A stretch of DNA of 12,429 nucleotides. It comes from Candidatus Parcubacteria bacterium (GTDB lineage: Bacteria; Patescibacteriota; Patescibacteriia; UBA1558; GWA2-36-10). Below are positions 3,284-11,576 of this stretch, in pieces; position 1 is the stretch's first letter; the number at the start of each line of letters is the position of its first letter. The stretch covers positions 1-12,429 of the forward strand of contig DAOVVF010000004.1 in assembly GCA_030632225.1 (NCBI GenBank), read 5' to 3'. Position numbers and translations under genes: made by a program. The notes beneath the pieces are model-generated. The model ran no database searches. It had not been told where the DNA came from and worked only from the letters and a program-made list of their open reading frames with translations.

Positions 3284-5011
3284 ATGAAAAACAAAAATAA
3301 ACTTAGTTGGAAAATAGCTGGAGAAGCCGGTTTTGGTATTAAGTCAGCTGGTATTATGTTTGGTAAGATATTTATGAAAGCTGGTTATGAAATATTTGAT
3401 TATGTTGAATATCCTTCTTTGATTCGCGGTGGACATAATACATTCCAATTAATTGTAGGTACTCATTCTGTTAATAGTGTGACCAAAGGAGTAGATATAT
3501 TAGTAGCGCTTAATCAAAATACTGTATATAGCAATATTACAGAACTAGTGCCTGGTGGTGTAGTTATTTATGACAAAGATAAGGTTAAGTTAACTGCTAA
3601 ATACAAAGCACAGGGTATTGCTATCCCCCTGACTACTCTAGCTAAACAAGCTGGCGGAGAGTTAATGAGAAATGTAGTAGCTATTGGTGCTACTTTAGCT
3701 TTAGTTGATCAGGATTTAAAGATTGCTAATCAAATAGTTAAGAATAACTTTAAAAGAAAGGGAGAAAAGATAGTAGATAATAATCTAAAAGCTCTTAAGC
3801 TAGGCTTTGATTTTATAAAGAAGAATTTTAAACAAGACTTTCTTTGTTGTTTGCCTACTTTAGAAGCTAAGAATAATATTTTGATTACAGCTAACGAATC
3901 TTTAGCTTTAGGAGCTTTAGCTGGAGGCTTGAATTTCTATGTTGCTTACCCCATGACACCTTCTTCTTCTATTTTACATTACTTAGCTAGCGTGGCTCAG
4001 AAGCTAGGCATTGTAGTAAAGCATGCTGAAGATGAAATAGGAGTTATTAATATGGCTTTAGGCGCTTCTCATGCCGGAGCTAGAGCTATGGTTGGTACTT
4101 CTGGTGGAGGCTTTGCTTTAATGGTAGAGAGTTTAGGGTTAACAGGCTTAACTGAAACACCTTTAGTTATAGTCAACGTACAAAGAGGTGGCCCAGCTAC
4201 TGGTTTACCTACCTGGACAGAACAAGCTGATATGCAATTTATGTTAAGAGCTGCTCAAGGAGTTTTTCCTCGTATAGTTTTAGCCCCAGGTGATGCGCAA
4301 GAAGCTTTTGATTTAGGAGCCGAAGCTTTAAATCTAGCTGAAACATATCAATTACCAATACTTATACTCTCTGACAAATTAATTGCTGAAGGTAATAGTA
4401 CAGTACCAGCTTTTAAAACAAATCATTTAAAAATAAATAGAGGTAAATTATTAAATCAGACACAGTTAAATAAGATAAAGGGATATAAACGCTATAAAGT
4501 CACTAATGATGGTATTTCTCCACGAGCTTTACCAGGTATGAAGAATGGTTTGTTCATTGCTAACAGTGATGAACATAATGAATATGGTTTTTCTGAAGAA
4601 GGTTCTGCTAATCGTATTGCCCAAGTTGATAAAAGACAAAGGAAGCTAGATACTTTTGCTAAAGTATTACCAGAACCTATTATCTACGGTAATCCTAAAG
4701 CTAAAAAAACTATTGTTATCTGGGGCTCTACTAAAGGAGTGTTATTAGATGCCTATACTGAATTAAAATCTCGTCAACAAAAAAAGATAAAGATAATGCA
4801 ATTACAATATATCTGGCCTTTTGCTACAGATTTTGTTAAACAAGTGCTTAATAAATCAAGGAAAGTATTGCTAGTAGAGAATAATAGTAATGCTCAATTA
4901 GGCCAGTTAATCGCCCAAGAAACTGGAATTATAATCAAAGACAAGTTATTAAAATATGATGGTAGGCCATTCTATCGAGAAGAGATTATTAAAGTTTTAA
5001 AGAAATTCTAA
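3284..5011 (+). CDS. korA: 2-oxoacid:ferredoxin oxidoreductase, fused gamma/alpha subunit
   Basis: 575 residues; with the next gene it forms a CoA-dependent 2-oxoacid (2-oxoglutarate or similar) : ferredoxin oxidoreductase in the cytoplasm. Residues 8-185 are the gamma domain (AGEAGFGIKSAG at 12-23, YPSLIRGGHNTFQL at 43-56). Residues about 195-575 are the alpha, pyrophosphate-side domain: NESLALGALAGG, AYPMTPSSS (221-229), the acidic cluster HAEDE (247-251), RGGPATGLPTWTEQADM (301-317), and near the end KYDGRPFYREEI (557-568). This fused architecture is that of KorA-type proteins. Substrate specificity cannot be read with confidence from the sequence. It overlaps the beta subunit by one base (TAATG), so translation is coupled. 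The expected electron acceptor is a ferredoxin; one is encoded at 1-176. Confidence 0.93.
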   Translation: MKNKNKLSWKIAGEAGFGIKSAGIMFGKIFMKAGYEIFDYVEYPSLIRGGHNTFQLIVGTHSVNSVTKGVDILVALNQNTVYSNITELVPGGVVIYDKDKVKLTAKYKAQGIAIPLTTLAKQAGGELMRNVVAIGATLALVDQDLKIANQIVKNNFKRKGEKIVDNNLKALKLGFDFIKKNFKQDFLCCLPTLEAKNNILITANESLALGALAGGLNFYVAYPMTPSSSILHYLASVAQKLGIVVKHAEDEIGVINMALGASHAGARAMVGTSGGGFALMVESLGLTGLTETPLVIVNVQRGGPATGLPTWTEQADMQFMLRAAQGVFPRIVLAPGDAQEAFDLGAEALNLAETYQLPILILSDKLIAEGNSTVPAFKTNHLKINRGKLLNQTQLNKIKGYKRYKVTNDGISPRALPGMKNGLFIANSDEHNEYGFSEEGSANRIAQVDKRQRKLDTFAKVLPEPIIYGNPKAKKTIVIWGSTKGVLLDAYTELKSRQQKKIKIMQLQYIWPFATDFVKQVLNKSRKVLLVENNSNAQLGQLIAQETGIIIKDKLLKYDGRPFYREEIIKVLKKF

Positions 5012-5868
5012 TGAAAGAAGCAGATTTTACCACCAAATATGAATCTACATGGTGTCCGGGTTGCGGTAACTTTGGGCTATGGATTGCTATGAAGCAAGCT
5101 TTAGCAGAGTTAGGTTTAAAGCCAGAAAATGTATTAATGGTCTATGGTATTGGCTGCTCTGGTAATGGAGTTAATTTTACTAAGACTTATGCTTGGCATT
5201 CTTTGCATGGACGAGCTGTACCAACTGCTGTTGGTGCTAAACTAGCTAACAAAGAATTAACAGTAATTGTGATGGCTGGCGATGGTGATGGTATGGGTGA
5301 AGGCATGGGACACTTTATACATGCTTTAAGGGGTAATGCTGATATAACTTATGTAGTGCATGATAACAAAACATATAGTTTAACCACTGGACAAGCTGCT
5401 CCTACTGCTAATAAAGGCTACAAAGCTAAATCTACTCCGGAAGGTATTATTGAACAAGCTGTTAATCCAGTATCTCTAGCTTTAGCAGCTGGTGGCTCTT
5501 TTGTAGCTAGAGGTTTTGCTGGACAAGCTGATCAATTAAAAGAAATATTTAAAGCAGCTATACAGCATAAAGGCTTTTCCTTTATTGATGCTTTACAACC
5601 CTGCATTACTTTCAATAAAATAAATACTTTTAAATGGTATTTAGATAGAGTATATAGTTTAGATGATAATAGTGAGTATAATAGAACAGATATTAAACAG
5701 GCTTTTAAGGAAAGTTTAATCTGGGGTAAGAAAATACCTGTAGGTATATTCTATCAAAATAACAGAGCTACCTATAGTGATCATTTACCACAATTAAAAG
5801 GCAAAACTTTAATTAAAAGACCAGTTCAAGTTAGAAACGTAGCACCTTTGTTAAAAGAATTCTCTTAA
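5011..5868 (+). CDS. korB: 2-oxoacid:ferredoxin oxidoreductase, beta subunit (TPP and 4Fe-4S)
   Basis: 285 residues, normal length. It carries thiamine diphosphate and one 4Fe-4S cluster. The cluster ligands are visible: C15 and C18 in WCPGCGN, C49 in GIGCSGN and C198 in QPCITFN. The TPP/Mg motif begins at GDGDGMG (90-96) and ends at DNKTYSLTTGQ (118-128). It follows the alpha/gamma gene with a one-base overlap, so the two subunits are made in equal amounts. No delta (polyferredoxin) subunit is present in the operon, as is usual for the two-gene KorAB type. The pseudopilin gene begins 4 bases after the stop and appears to be in the same transcript. Confidence 0.95.
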   Translation: MKEADFTTKYESTWCPGCGNFGLWIAMKQALAELGLKPENVLMVYGIGCSGNGVNFTKTYAWHSLHGRAVPTAVGAKLANKELTVIVMAGDGDGMGEGMGHFIHALRGNADITYVVHDNKTYSLTTGQAAPTANKGYKAKSTPEGIIEQAVNPVSLALAAGGSFVARGFAGQADQLKEIFKAAIQHKGFSFIDALQPCITFNKINTFKWYLDRVYSLDDNSEYNRTDIKQAFKESLIWGKKIPVGIFYQNNRATYSDHLPQLKGKTLIKRPVQVRNVAPLLKEFS

Positions 5869-5872
5869 ATAT

Positions 5873-6676
5873 ATGAAGGGTATAACCTTAATGAAATTAA
5901 TCATATCTATTGGTGTGCTTGTTTTTATTGCTTCTACTGTGATTATTGCTTTAGATCCAGTTGAAAAGGTAGGTAAGGCTAGGGATGAAATTAGAACCCA
6001 AGCTGTATTAGTTGTGGCTCAAGCTTTAACTAAGTATGCTGAAGAAAATCAAGGAGACATACCTTTTACTGATGATATAACTACTGACAAGAAGATTTTA
6101 TGTACCACAGCAGCTACTTTAGATTGTGACGGTGATAGTCAAGCTTGTTTAGCTGTTACTGATTCCACCTTTTTTGATAATTACTTAAGAGAATTACCCG
6201 TTGATCCACTTAATACAGATACTGCTAATACAGGCTATTATATTTCTAAAGACAATGATTATAATGTAATAGTCGGAGCCTGTACTACTCATGGTACAGC
6301 TATAGCTAAAACTATTACAGTTAAGGAAATGACCCCAATTGTAGTAGCTTTTGTTTGTACAGGCTATAACGATGGTTCATATTGTTGGTACGGAGCTAGT
6401 TTAGTTACTGAATCTTGTGATGATGTTTGTGTTGCTCAGGGTACGACTTGTTCAACTGATGATTGGAATGATGATACTAGTTGTACTGTTACCAAAGCAG
6501 TAGTCCCTGATTCTTGTACCTCTGCGTGTTCTCCTTATACAGACTCAGGACTTCCTGGTGTGCATTCAGCGGCGCCGGCAGCTTGTGCTTATAGAAGTGG
6601 GGCGGTAGTGAATTGTGCTTCTGCTGGGTATGGTGGCAGCTACAAAAGAACCTGTGCTTGTGATTTAAATCCCTAG
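5873..6676 (+). CDS. Pseudopilin-like surface protein with Cys-rich C-terminal module
   Basis: 267 residues. The N-terminus is that of a type IV prepilin: MKG|ITLMKL, a hydrophobic helix (residues 9-26), then DPVEKVGKARDEIRTQAV and an amphipathic helix to about 58. The usual Glu at position +5 of the mature pilin is Lys8 here. Residues 60-150 form a globular part with four Cys (77, 85, 92, 137) and LPVDPLN (108-114), as in bacterial pseudopilins. Residues 160-267 are a separate module with 12 Cys (162, 171, 182, 186, 193, 204, 215, 219, 238, 248, 261, 263), opening with CTGYNDGSYCWYGAS and ending RTCAC. From memory, Cys-rich modules with a GSYCWYG-type opening are frequent in candidate-phyla surface proteins. 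It starts 4 bases after korB, without a Shine-Dalgarno site, and is followed by a terminator. GC rises sharply in the Cys-rich part. Confidence 0.75.
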   Translation: MKGITLMKLIISIGVLVFIASTVIIALDPVEKVGKARDEIRTQAVLVVAQALTKYAEENQGDIPFTDDITTDKKILCTTAATLDCDGDSQACLAVTDSTFFDNYLRELPVDPLNTDTANTGYYISKDNDYNVIVGACTTHGTAIAKTITVKEMTPIVVAFVCTGYNDGSYCWYGASLVTESCDDVCVAQGTTCSTDDWNDDTSCTVTKAVVPDSCTSACSPYTDSGLPGVHSAAPAACAYRSGAVVNCASAGYGGSYKRTCACDLNP

Positions 6677-6682
6677 TATATT

Positions 6683-6709
6683 AAACTCCTTAGTTAAAGG
6701 AGTTTTTTT
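6683..6709 (+). terminator. Intrinsic terminator of the korAB-pseudopilin operon
   Basis: A 9-bp stem AAACTCCTT (6683-6691) with AAGGAGTTT (6697-6705), a 5-base loop and seven T (6703-6709), beginning 6 bases after the TAG at 6676. Confidence 0.92.
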
Positions 6710-6724
6710 ATTTACCTTGTTTTA

Positions 6725-6733
6725 TGCTATAAT
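6725..6733 (+). promoter_or_regulatory. Extended -10 promoter of the surface-protein operon
   Basis: TGCTATAAT is a perfect extended -10. No convincing -35 is present at 17 bp, which extended -10 promoters tolerate. The predicted start near 6740 leaves a leader of about 11 nt and no Shine-Dalgarno site before the ATG at 6751. The 11-mer TTTATGCTATA is identical to the one at the small-ORF promoter (1854-1864). Confidence 0.75.
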
Positions 6734-6750
6734 ATATAGGTTAAAATATT

Positions 6751-9700
6751 ATGATTTTAGATAGAATACAACATTATTTAACTTTTCTTTTTCTCTTTGT
6801 TTTAATACTTACTCAAGCTTTAGTTTATGTAGGCACTAAAGCCTATTTTAATGCTGATGATAATCTACAAGCAGTTTTTGTAGAACCTATTATTGGCACT
6901 GAAATTAATGTTGGTAAACAGGTAGATATACAAGCTATGCTATCTAATGGCAGAGACAATGTTTTTTCTTCCGTTTATTTTTCTGTTTTTAATATAGACA
7001 AGAATGTTAATTTAAATTTTGAAGCTAGTCTAAAAGAAGATGGTGTTTGGTTAGCTAAAAGTGCTTGGGACACAGGTTTGTTAGATAGTGGTGTATATAG
7101 TCTAATAGCTACAGCTGATATATATGATGAAGATGGAGTAATTACAGAATCATATCAATCAGTCCCACAACAAATTAATATAGTAGGACAGTTAGAACCA
7201 GCTGTTGCTAATATAACAAACTCAGGAGCTAGATTTATAAGTCCAGAGCCAGGTGAAGTAATTACTGTTAATAAAGTAAATGTTATTTTTAGTTCTGAGG
7301 AATATATAACAATAGATTATGTTTTATTTAATCTACAACGTAAAGATGAAACTACTGATTCATATGGGGATATAGAAATAGATGTGTTTGCTTCTATTAG
7401 TGAAATAGGCTATGAGCATGAATTTAGGAATTTAGCTGACGGGGATTATCAAGTTAATGCTATAGTTAAACAGTCTAATATAACAGGTGTTGAAAGTACT
7501 GGAGGTGAGACAACAGAACAAGATGCAGTTGGTGCAGATCCAGTTAATTTTACTATAAGTACTGTTGAAGATAATGTGATTGAGCCAATACCTCTGGAAG
7601 TAACCATTATATCACCACAGCAAGATCAAGTTATAACAGAAGATATAGAAGAATTAGAGATTACTATATCAACAGAAGGACAATCAACAGGAGAAATAAT
7701 AGCCTATATATTTAGAGATGAAGATTTAGTTGCAGGAGATATTAAAGAAACAATTAAACTTACAGAAGTTAGTATAGGACAATATACTGGTACTTATAAT
7801 ATCGTAGATAATGGAAATTTTTATCTATTAGTTTATGAAACAGGTGCTGAATCAACAGAAAAGGCTAGGGTAAGCTTTAGTATAGCCATAGAGAGAAAAG
7901 TAGTTAGGACCATATTTTTAACTAGTCCTACTGAAAGTAGTTTAATAGAGTTAGATAGTTTTCAAGCTAAGCTTAATACTGATTTTGAAGCTAGTAGTTT
8001 TATAGTAGAGTTTATTAATTTAGAAGAGTCAGCTATTAGTACAGGAGCTTTACCAATTACTCTTACAGATGGAATTATTTGGAATAAGACCATTTTACTT
8101 GGTACTGAGTTTATAGACGGAGATTATCAATTAATAGCCACTGCTATAGATCAAGAAACTAAAGAAGAAATTGAAGCAATTTTCTATTTAAGTTTAGCTC
8201 GAGAAGATGAAGAACCAATAGACTATGATGGAGTTATTCTAGATTTAAAATCCCCAGGTACTAATCTAGCAGGCTTAGTTAATTTAGAGGCTAGTAGTAA
8301 TATTAAGCCAAGAGGTGTTTATTTTTTCTTAGTACATTCTGATAGATCAGAAGTTTTAAGATTAAAAGCCACTTCCCAAGCTTTAGATGATGTTGCTGAT
8401 AATATTTATCTTAATACAGCGGTTTTAAATACTAATGATATAAATAACGGTAACTATATTATATATGCTGGCATATTAGAAAATAGCAATCTTTTAGCTA
8501 AGAGTGAAGATATTGCAGTTACTATCTTTAATGAACCTAGAGAAGCTAAAGATGTCGGCCTTAAATTATATGATAAATATACGGGTGAACAAGGTAAGAT
8601 AAATCTCTATTTCACTTCTAATCAAGATTTAGATAAAAAGCTATTAAAGATTGATAGTTTAACTAGTTCCGTGTCTGATGTTAGTTGGGATACTTTGGAA
8701 GGACTAGACATTAAAAAAGCTGATAATTTAGAAAGTCCTTACGCCTATATGGTACAGGGAGACATAGTGAAAGACGGAGACTATAGATTAAAAATAGTTT
8801 ATGTAGATGAAGCCGATTTTGTCTTAGCCAGTAGTAATATTATAGAATTAACAATTAGAGGCAGAGAAGCTGTTGGAGTAGTTGATTTAAGTCCTTCGGA
8901 AGAAGAGGAAGAAGAAGATGTAGCACCTCCACCACCAGGTACATTTACTGGTAAATCTACTGGTTTAGAATTAGATCTATATACTAGTTGTTGGGAAGTA
9001 GATATTAGTGATGCTAATTGTACTCATTTCCTAGCTACTATAAAAGATACACTTGATGAACGTTGTTTAGAACAAGCTATATTTGATGAAGCATCCTGTG
9101 AAGATTATTTAAACAAAGTAGATATTGATTTAGAATGTCAGGAAAATAATATTATTGATAAAGAACAGTGTAAAGACTATTTACTAGAAAAATATGGAGC
9201 TAATGTTGATTGTCGTTTAGATGATTTACAAATCTGTGGTGATATTTTAAGGAATAAGTATTTAAATAGATTAGTTACTGAACAAAGAAAAAGGCAATCA
9301 GTAGCTACTGTAGTGGCACCTTTAATTGGTCAAGTAGTTACTGTAGCAGATTTAAGTAATAAATTTACTACGCAAGGAGTAGCAGCTGATATTTTACCAT
9401 TAATACCAACAGCTGATATTAAGGTTCTGGTAGTTAAATCACAGGAAGAGGTTATTTTAGAAGAAGAAGATCGTTTAACAGTAATTAATAAAGCAGTTTT
9501 GATAATAGATACTGATGCTGACGGCTTGTCAGATGATTTAGAAGAATATTATGGTACTGATCCTAATAATCCTGATTCTGACGGAGACACATATAACGAT
9601 GGTACTGAAGTTAAAAATAATTATAATCCTTTGGGACCAGGTCAATTAGAAGTAAAAAGAACCCCGATTGATAAAGCTATATTAGCAGGCCTTGCTTTAG

Positions 9701-10161
9701 AACAGCCTAAAGTAACTCCTGATAACATAGATAGAGAATTAGCTATTGAAAAAGTTATTGGTATAGAAGAAAAAGTTAGGTTAGATGGTAAAGCAGAGGC
9801 TGATACTTGGTTAACTATATATTTATATAGTGATTTGCCTTTAGTTATGGTAACCAAGACGGATGCTAGTGGTAATTGGTCATACACTATTAATAAATCT
9901 TTAGTAGATGGCCATCATCGTGCTTATGTAACTATTAACGATGATACTGGCAAGATTGTTAAACAGTCAGCCCCTTTGTCATTCTTGGTTAAAGAAGCTA
10001 GAGCTGTTTCAGCTGATGAATATTTTGACGAAACTATTACCCAAAGCACTACTCAAAGTTTAATGCTCTACTATATTATTGGTGCTGTTATATTAATAAT
10101 TTTCTCTTTAATAATTATACTTTTAATACATCGTAGAAATACCAGAGAAATAGATATATAA
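6751..10161 (+). CDS. Large multidomain cell-surface protein (Ig-like repeats, TSP type-3 repeat, C-terminal anchor)
   Basis: 1136 residues. An N-terminal signal anchor (9-27) is followed by an extracellular region. Residues about 45-705 contain six degenerate Ig-like units, each closing with a motif like DGDYQLIATAID (near 114, 232, 357, 458, 568 and 677, i.e. every 100-125 residues). An acidic and proline linker (SPSEEEEEE, PPPPG; 714-730) leads to a helical region with four paired-Cys repeats (747-829). DTDADGLSDD (920-929) and DPNNPDSDGDTYNDG (937-951) are a thrombospondin type-3 calcium-binding repeat. Residues 1008-1080 look like a final Ig-like domain (GNWSYTI, AYVTINDDTG). A membrane helix (1105-1127) and the short basic tail HRRNTREIDI give a C-in anchor. 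There are probably no enzymatic sites; an adhesion or envelope role is inferred. The kinase gene follows one base after the stop. Confidence 0.85.
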   Translation: MILDRIQHYLTFLFLFVLILTQALVYVGTKAYFNADDNLQAVFVEPIIGTEINVGKQVDIQAMLSNGRDNVFSSVYFSVFNIDKNVNLNFEASLKEDGVWLAKSAWDTGLLDSGVYSLIATADIYDEDGVITESYQSVPQQINIVGQLEPAVANITNSGARFISPEPGEVITVNKVNVIFSSEEYITIDYVLFNLQRKDETTDSYGDIEIDVFASISEIGYEHEFRNLADGDYQVNAIVKQSNITGVESTGGETTEQDAVGADPVNFTISTVEDNVIEPIPLEVTIISPQQDQVITEDIEELEITISTEGQSTGEIIAYIFRDEDLVAGDIKETIKLTEVSIGQYTGTYNIVDNGNFYLLVYETGAESTEKARVSFSIAIERKVVRTIFLTSPTESSLIELDSFQAKLNTDFEASSFIVEFINLEESAISTGALPITLTDGIIWNKTILLGTEFIDGDYQLIATAIDQETKEEIEAIFYLSLAREDEEPIDYDGVILDLKSPGTNLAGLVNLEASSNIKPRGVYFFLVHSDRSEVLRLKATSQALDDVADNIYLNTAVLNTNDINNGNYIIYAGILENSNLLAKSEDIAVTIFNEPREAKDVGLKLYDKYTGEQGKINLYFTSNQDLDKKLLKIDSLTSSVSDVSWDTLEGLDIKKADNLESPYAYMVQGDIVKDGDYRLKIVYVDEADFVLASSNIIELTIRGREAVGVVDLSPSEEEEEEDVAPPPPGTFTGKSTGLELDLYTSCWEVDISDANCTHFLATIKDTLDERCLEQAIFDEASCEDYLNKVDIDLECQENNIIDKEQCKDYLLEKYGANVDCRLDDLQICGDILRNKYLNRLVTEQRKRQSVATVVAPLIGQVVTVADLSNKFTTQGVAADILPLIPTADIKVLVVKSQEEVILEEEDRLTVINKAVLIIDTDADGLSDDLEEYYGTDPNNPDSDGDTYNDGTEVKNNYNPLGPGQLEVKRTPIDKAILAGLALEQPKVTPDNIDRELAIEKVIGIEEKVRLDGKAEADTWLTIYLYSDLPLVMVTKTDASGNWSYTINKSLVDGHHRAYVTINDDTGKIVKQSAPLSFLVKEARAVSADEYFDETITQSTTQSLMLYYIIGAVILIIFSLIIILLIHRRNTREIDI
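6883..8865 (+). repeat. Six degenerate Ig-like protein repeats (about 110 residues each)
   Basis: Within the large surface protein, residues about 45-705. The recurring closing motif is a hydrophobic residue, Asp/Asn-Gly, acidic/Asn, Tyr/Phe and alternating hydrophobics: LDSGVYSLIA (111-120), LADGDYQVNAI (228-238), VDNGNFYLLV (352-361), FIDGDYQLIA (454-463), INNGNYIIYA (564-573), VKDGDYRLKI (673-682). Conservation is at protein level only; the DNA is not repetitive. Confidence 0.65.
8989..9237 (+). repeat. Four paired-cysteine helical repeats
   Basis: Residues 747-829 of the surface protein: C747-x9-C757, C772-x10-C783, C796-x10-C807 and C821-x7-C829. The consensus is roughly C-x4-I-x-D-x3-C-x-D-Y-L, seen best in CLEQAIFDEASCEDYL and CQENNIIDKEQCKDYL, about 25 residues per unit. 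Each pair probably forms one disulfide across a helical hairpin. The region lies between the acidic linker and the calcium-binding repeat. Confidence 0.7.
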
Positions 10162-10162
10162 A

Positions 10163-11563
10163 ATGCCTCAAAAAAGAACTAGCATTTTTCTTAAAAGAGA
10201 ATATCAGGTCATTTATGCAATTGTCCTGATTATTTTAATACCTTCAACTATTATCTTTAATACCATATGGTCTATTAATTCTTTTAAGGATAATATTGAT
10301 ATAGAATTACAAAGACATGCTTTAGCAGTCGGTCGTTTGTTTAATAAGTCTGTCTATCAAGAAACAGATAATTTTGATGACTTGCAAACCAAACTACAGA
10401 CTATTACAAAAGCAGAAAGCCAATTATATGCTTTTGATGTTCTAGTGCCGGAAGGTGATAATTTTAAAGTAGTAGCTAGTTTATATCCTACTAATATAGA
10501 TAATATAGTTGAAGATTTAAATTATGTAATTTCTTGGCATCAAAATGAAGCTGTTGCTACTCTAGTCTCAGATTTTGCTACAGTAGAATCTACAGAAAAA
10601 GAGCGTTTCTGGGAAATAGTTATGCCTTTGAGTAATAAGGAGGGAGGTAAAGAGGGTCTGCTAAGCCTCAGGATGTCGTTAAGGGTTATGGATGATTTGG
10701 TTAGAAGTAGCTTAACTAAATCTTATCTAATGCTAAGTATCACAGTTTTAATAGTCATGCTCTTATTAGCCTTAAACACTAGATTATTTGAGCACGCTAT
10801 CCTTTTTAGAAAGTTAAAGGAAGTTGATAAGATGAAAGATGAGTTTATCTCTATAGCTTCTCATGAATTAAGAACACCAATTACTACTATTAAGGGTTTT
10901 CTCTCAATGATTCTAGAAGGAGATTATGGTAGTTTAAATGAAGATGGTAAAAAGGGCTTGAAGATTATGGAAGCCTCTGTTAATAGATTAACACATTTAG
11001 TAGAGGATCTATTGAGCGTTTCTCGTATTGAACAAAAAAGATTGCAATTAGATTTACAGGCAGTTAATACTGAAGAAGTACTAGATAGTATAGTTGCTGA
11101 ATTTGAATTTAAGATAAAAGAAAAAGGTTTACAATTTCATTTAACCAAAGCTAAAGATTTACCTAAGGTATTTGCTGATGAAGATAAGCTAAGACAGGCG
11201 TTAATTAACTTAGTTGGTAACTCTATTAAATATACTAAACAAGGACAAGTAGATATATTAGCTAAAGTTGTTGATGATAAATCAGTTACTATTACTATCA
11301 AAGATACTGGTATTGGCATGTCAGCTGAAGAAAGCCAGAACCTATTTGAGAAATTTTACAGAATTAAAAGTGAAGATACTCAAGGTATTATTGGCACTGG
11401 TTTAGGACTATGGATTACTAAACAGTTAGTAGAATTAATGGGTGGTAAAATATTTGTAGAAAGTATTAAACATGTTGGTACACAAATATATTTTACTATA
11501 CCAATCTTTGATCCTAATAAACATACCCCAACTAGACCAGAACCTAATAAAAAAACTGTTTGA
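10163..11563 (+). CDS. Membrane sensor histidine kinase
   Basis: 466 residues. Transmembrane helices at about 14-36 and 186-206 enclose an extracytoplasmic sensor domain of roughly 150 residues that I do not recognise. No clear HAMP domain follows; a short linker (207-225) leads to the HisKA dimer domain with SHELRTPI and phospho-acceptor H234. The ATPase domain is complete: N box INLVGNSIKYT (348-358), G1 DTGIG (381-385), F box FEKFYRI (395-401), G2 GTGLGL (411-416). The gene begins one base after the surface-protein stop, so both are in one transcript. No response regulator is encoded in the window, so the partner must lie elsewhere. The reading frame's last codons form half of a bidirectional terminator. 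Confidence 0.93.
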   Translation: MPQKRTSIFLKREYQVIYAIVLIILIPSTIIFNTIWSINSFKDNIDIELQRHALAVGRLFNKSVYQETDNFDDLQTKLQTITKAESQLYAFDVLVPEGDNFKVVASLYPTNIDNIVEDLNYVISWHQNEAVATLVSDFATVESTEKERFWEIVMPLSNKEGGKEGLLSLRMSLRVMDDLVRSSLTKSYLMLSITVLIVMLLLALNTRLFEHAILFRKLKEVDKMKDEFISIASHELRTPITTIKGFLSMILEGDYGSLNEDGKKGLKIMEASVNRLTHLVEDLLSVSRIEQKRLQLDLQAVNTEEVLDSIVAEFEFKIKEKGLQFHLTKAKDLPKVFADEDKLRQALINLVGNSIKYTKQGQVDILAKVVDDKSVTITIKDTGIGMSAEESQNLFEKFYRIKSEDTQGIIGTGLGLWITKQLVELMGGKIFVESIKHVGTQIYFTIPIFDPNKHTPTRPEPNKKTV

Positions 11564-11576
11564 TTAAGCAGTTTTT
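11551..11576. terminator. Bidirectional terminator overlapping both stop codons
   Basis: AAAAACTG (11551-11558) pairs with CAGTTTTT (11569-11576), and TTT/AAG extends the stem to 11 bp with a GATT loop. A runs and T runs on the two sides make it work in either direction. It covers the end of the kinase gene (TGA 11561-11563) and the end of the epimerase gene (TAA at 11564-11566, minus strand), so the hairpin is coding on both sides. Confidence 0.82.

Noticed and set aside
9642..9887. An 81-codon open frame on the minus strand within the surface-protein gene
   Set aside because: Antisense to the terminal Ig-like domain; no promoter, ribosome site or homology pattern; the opposite strand is clearly coding.
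11137..11319. A 60-codon open frame on the minus strand within the kinase gene
   Set aside because: It covers the N box and G1 box region of the ATPase domain in antisense and has no features of its own.
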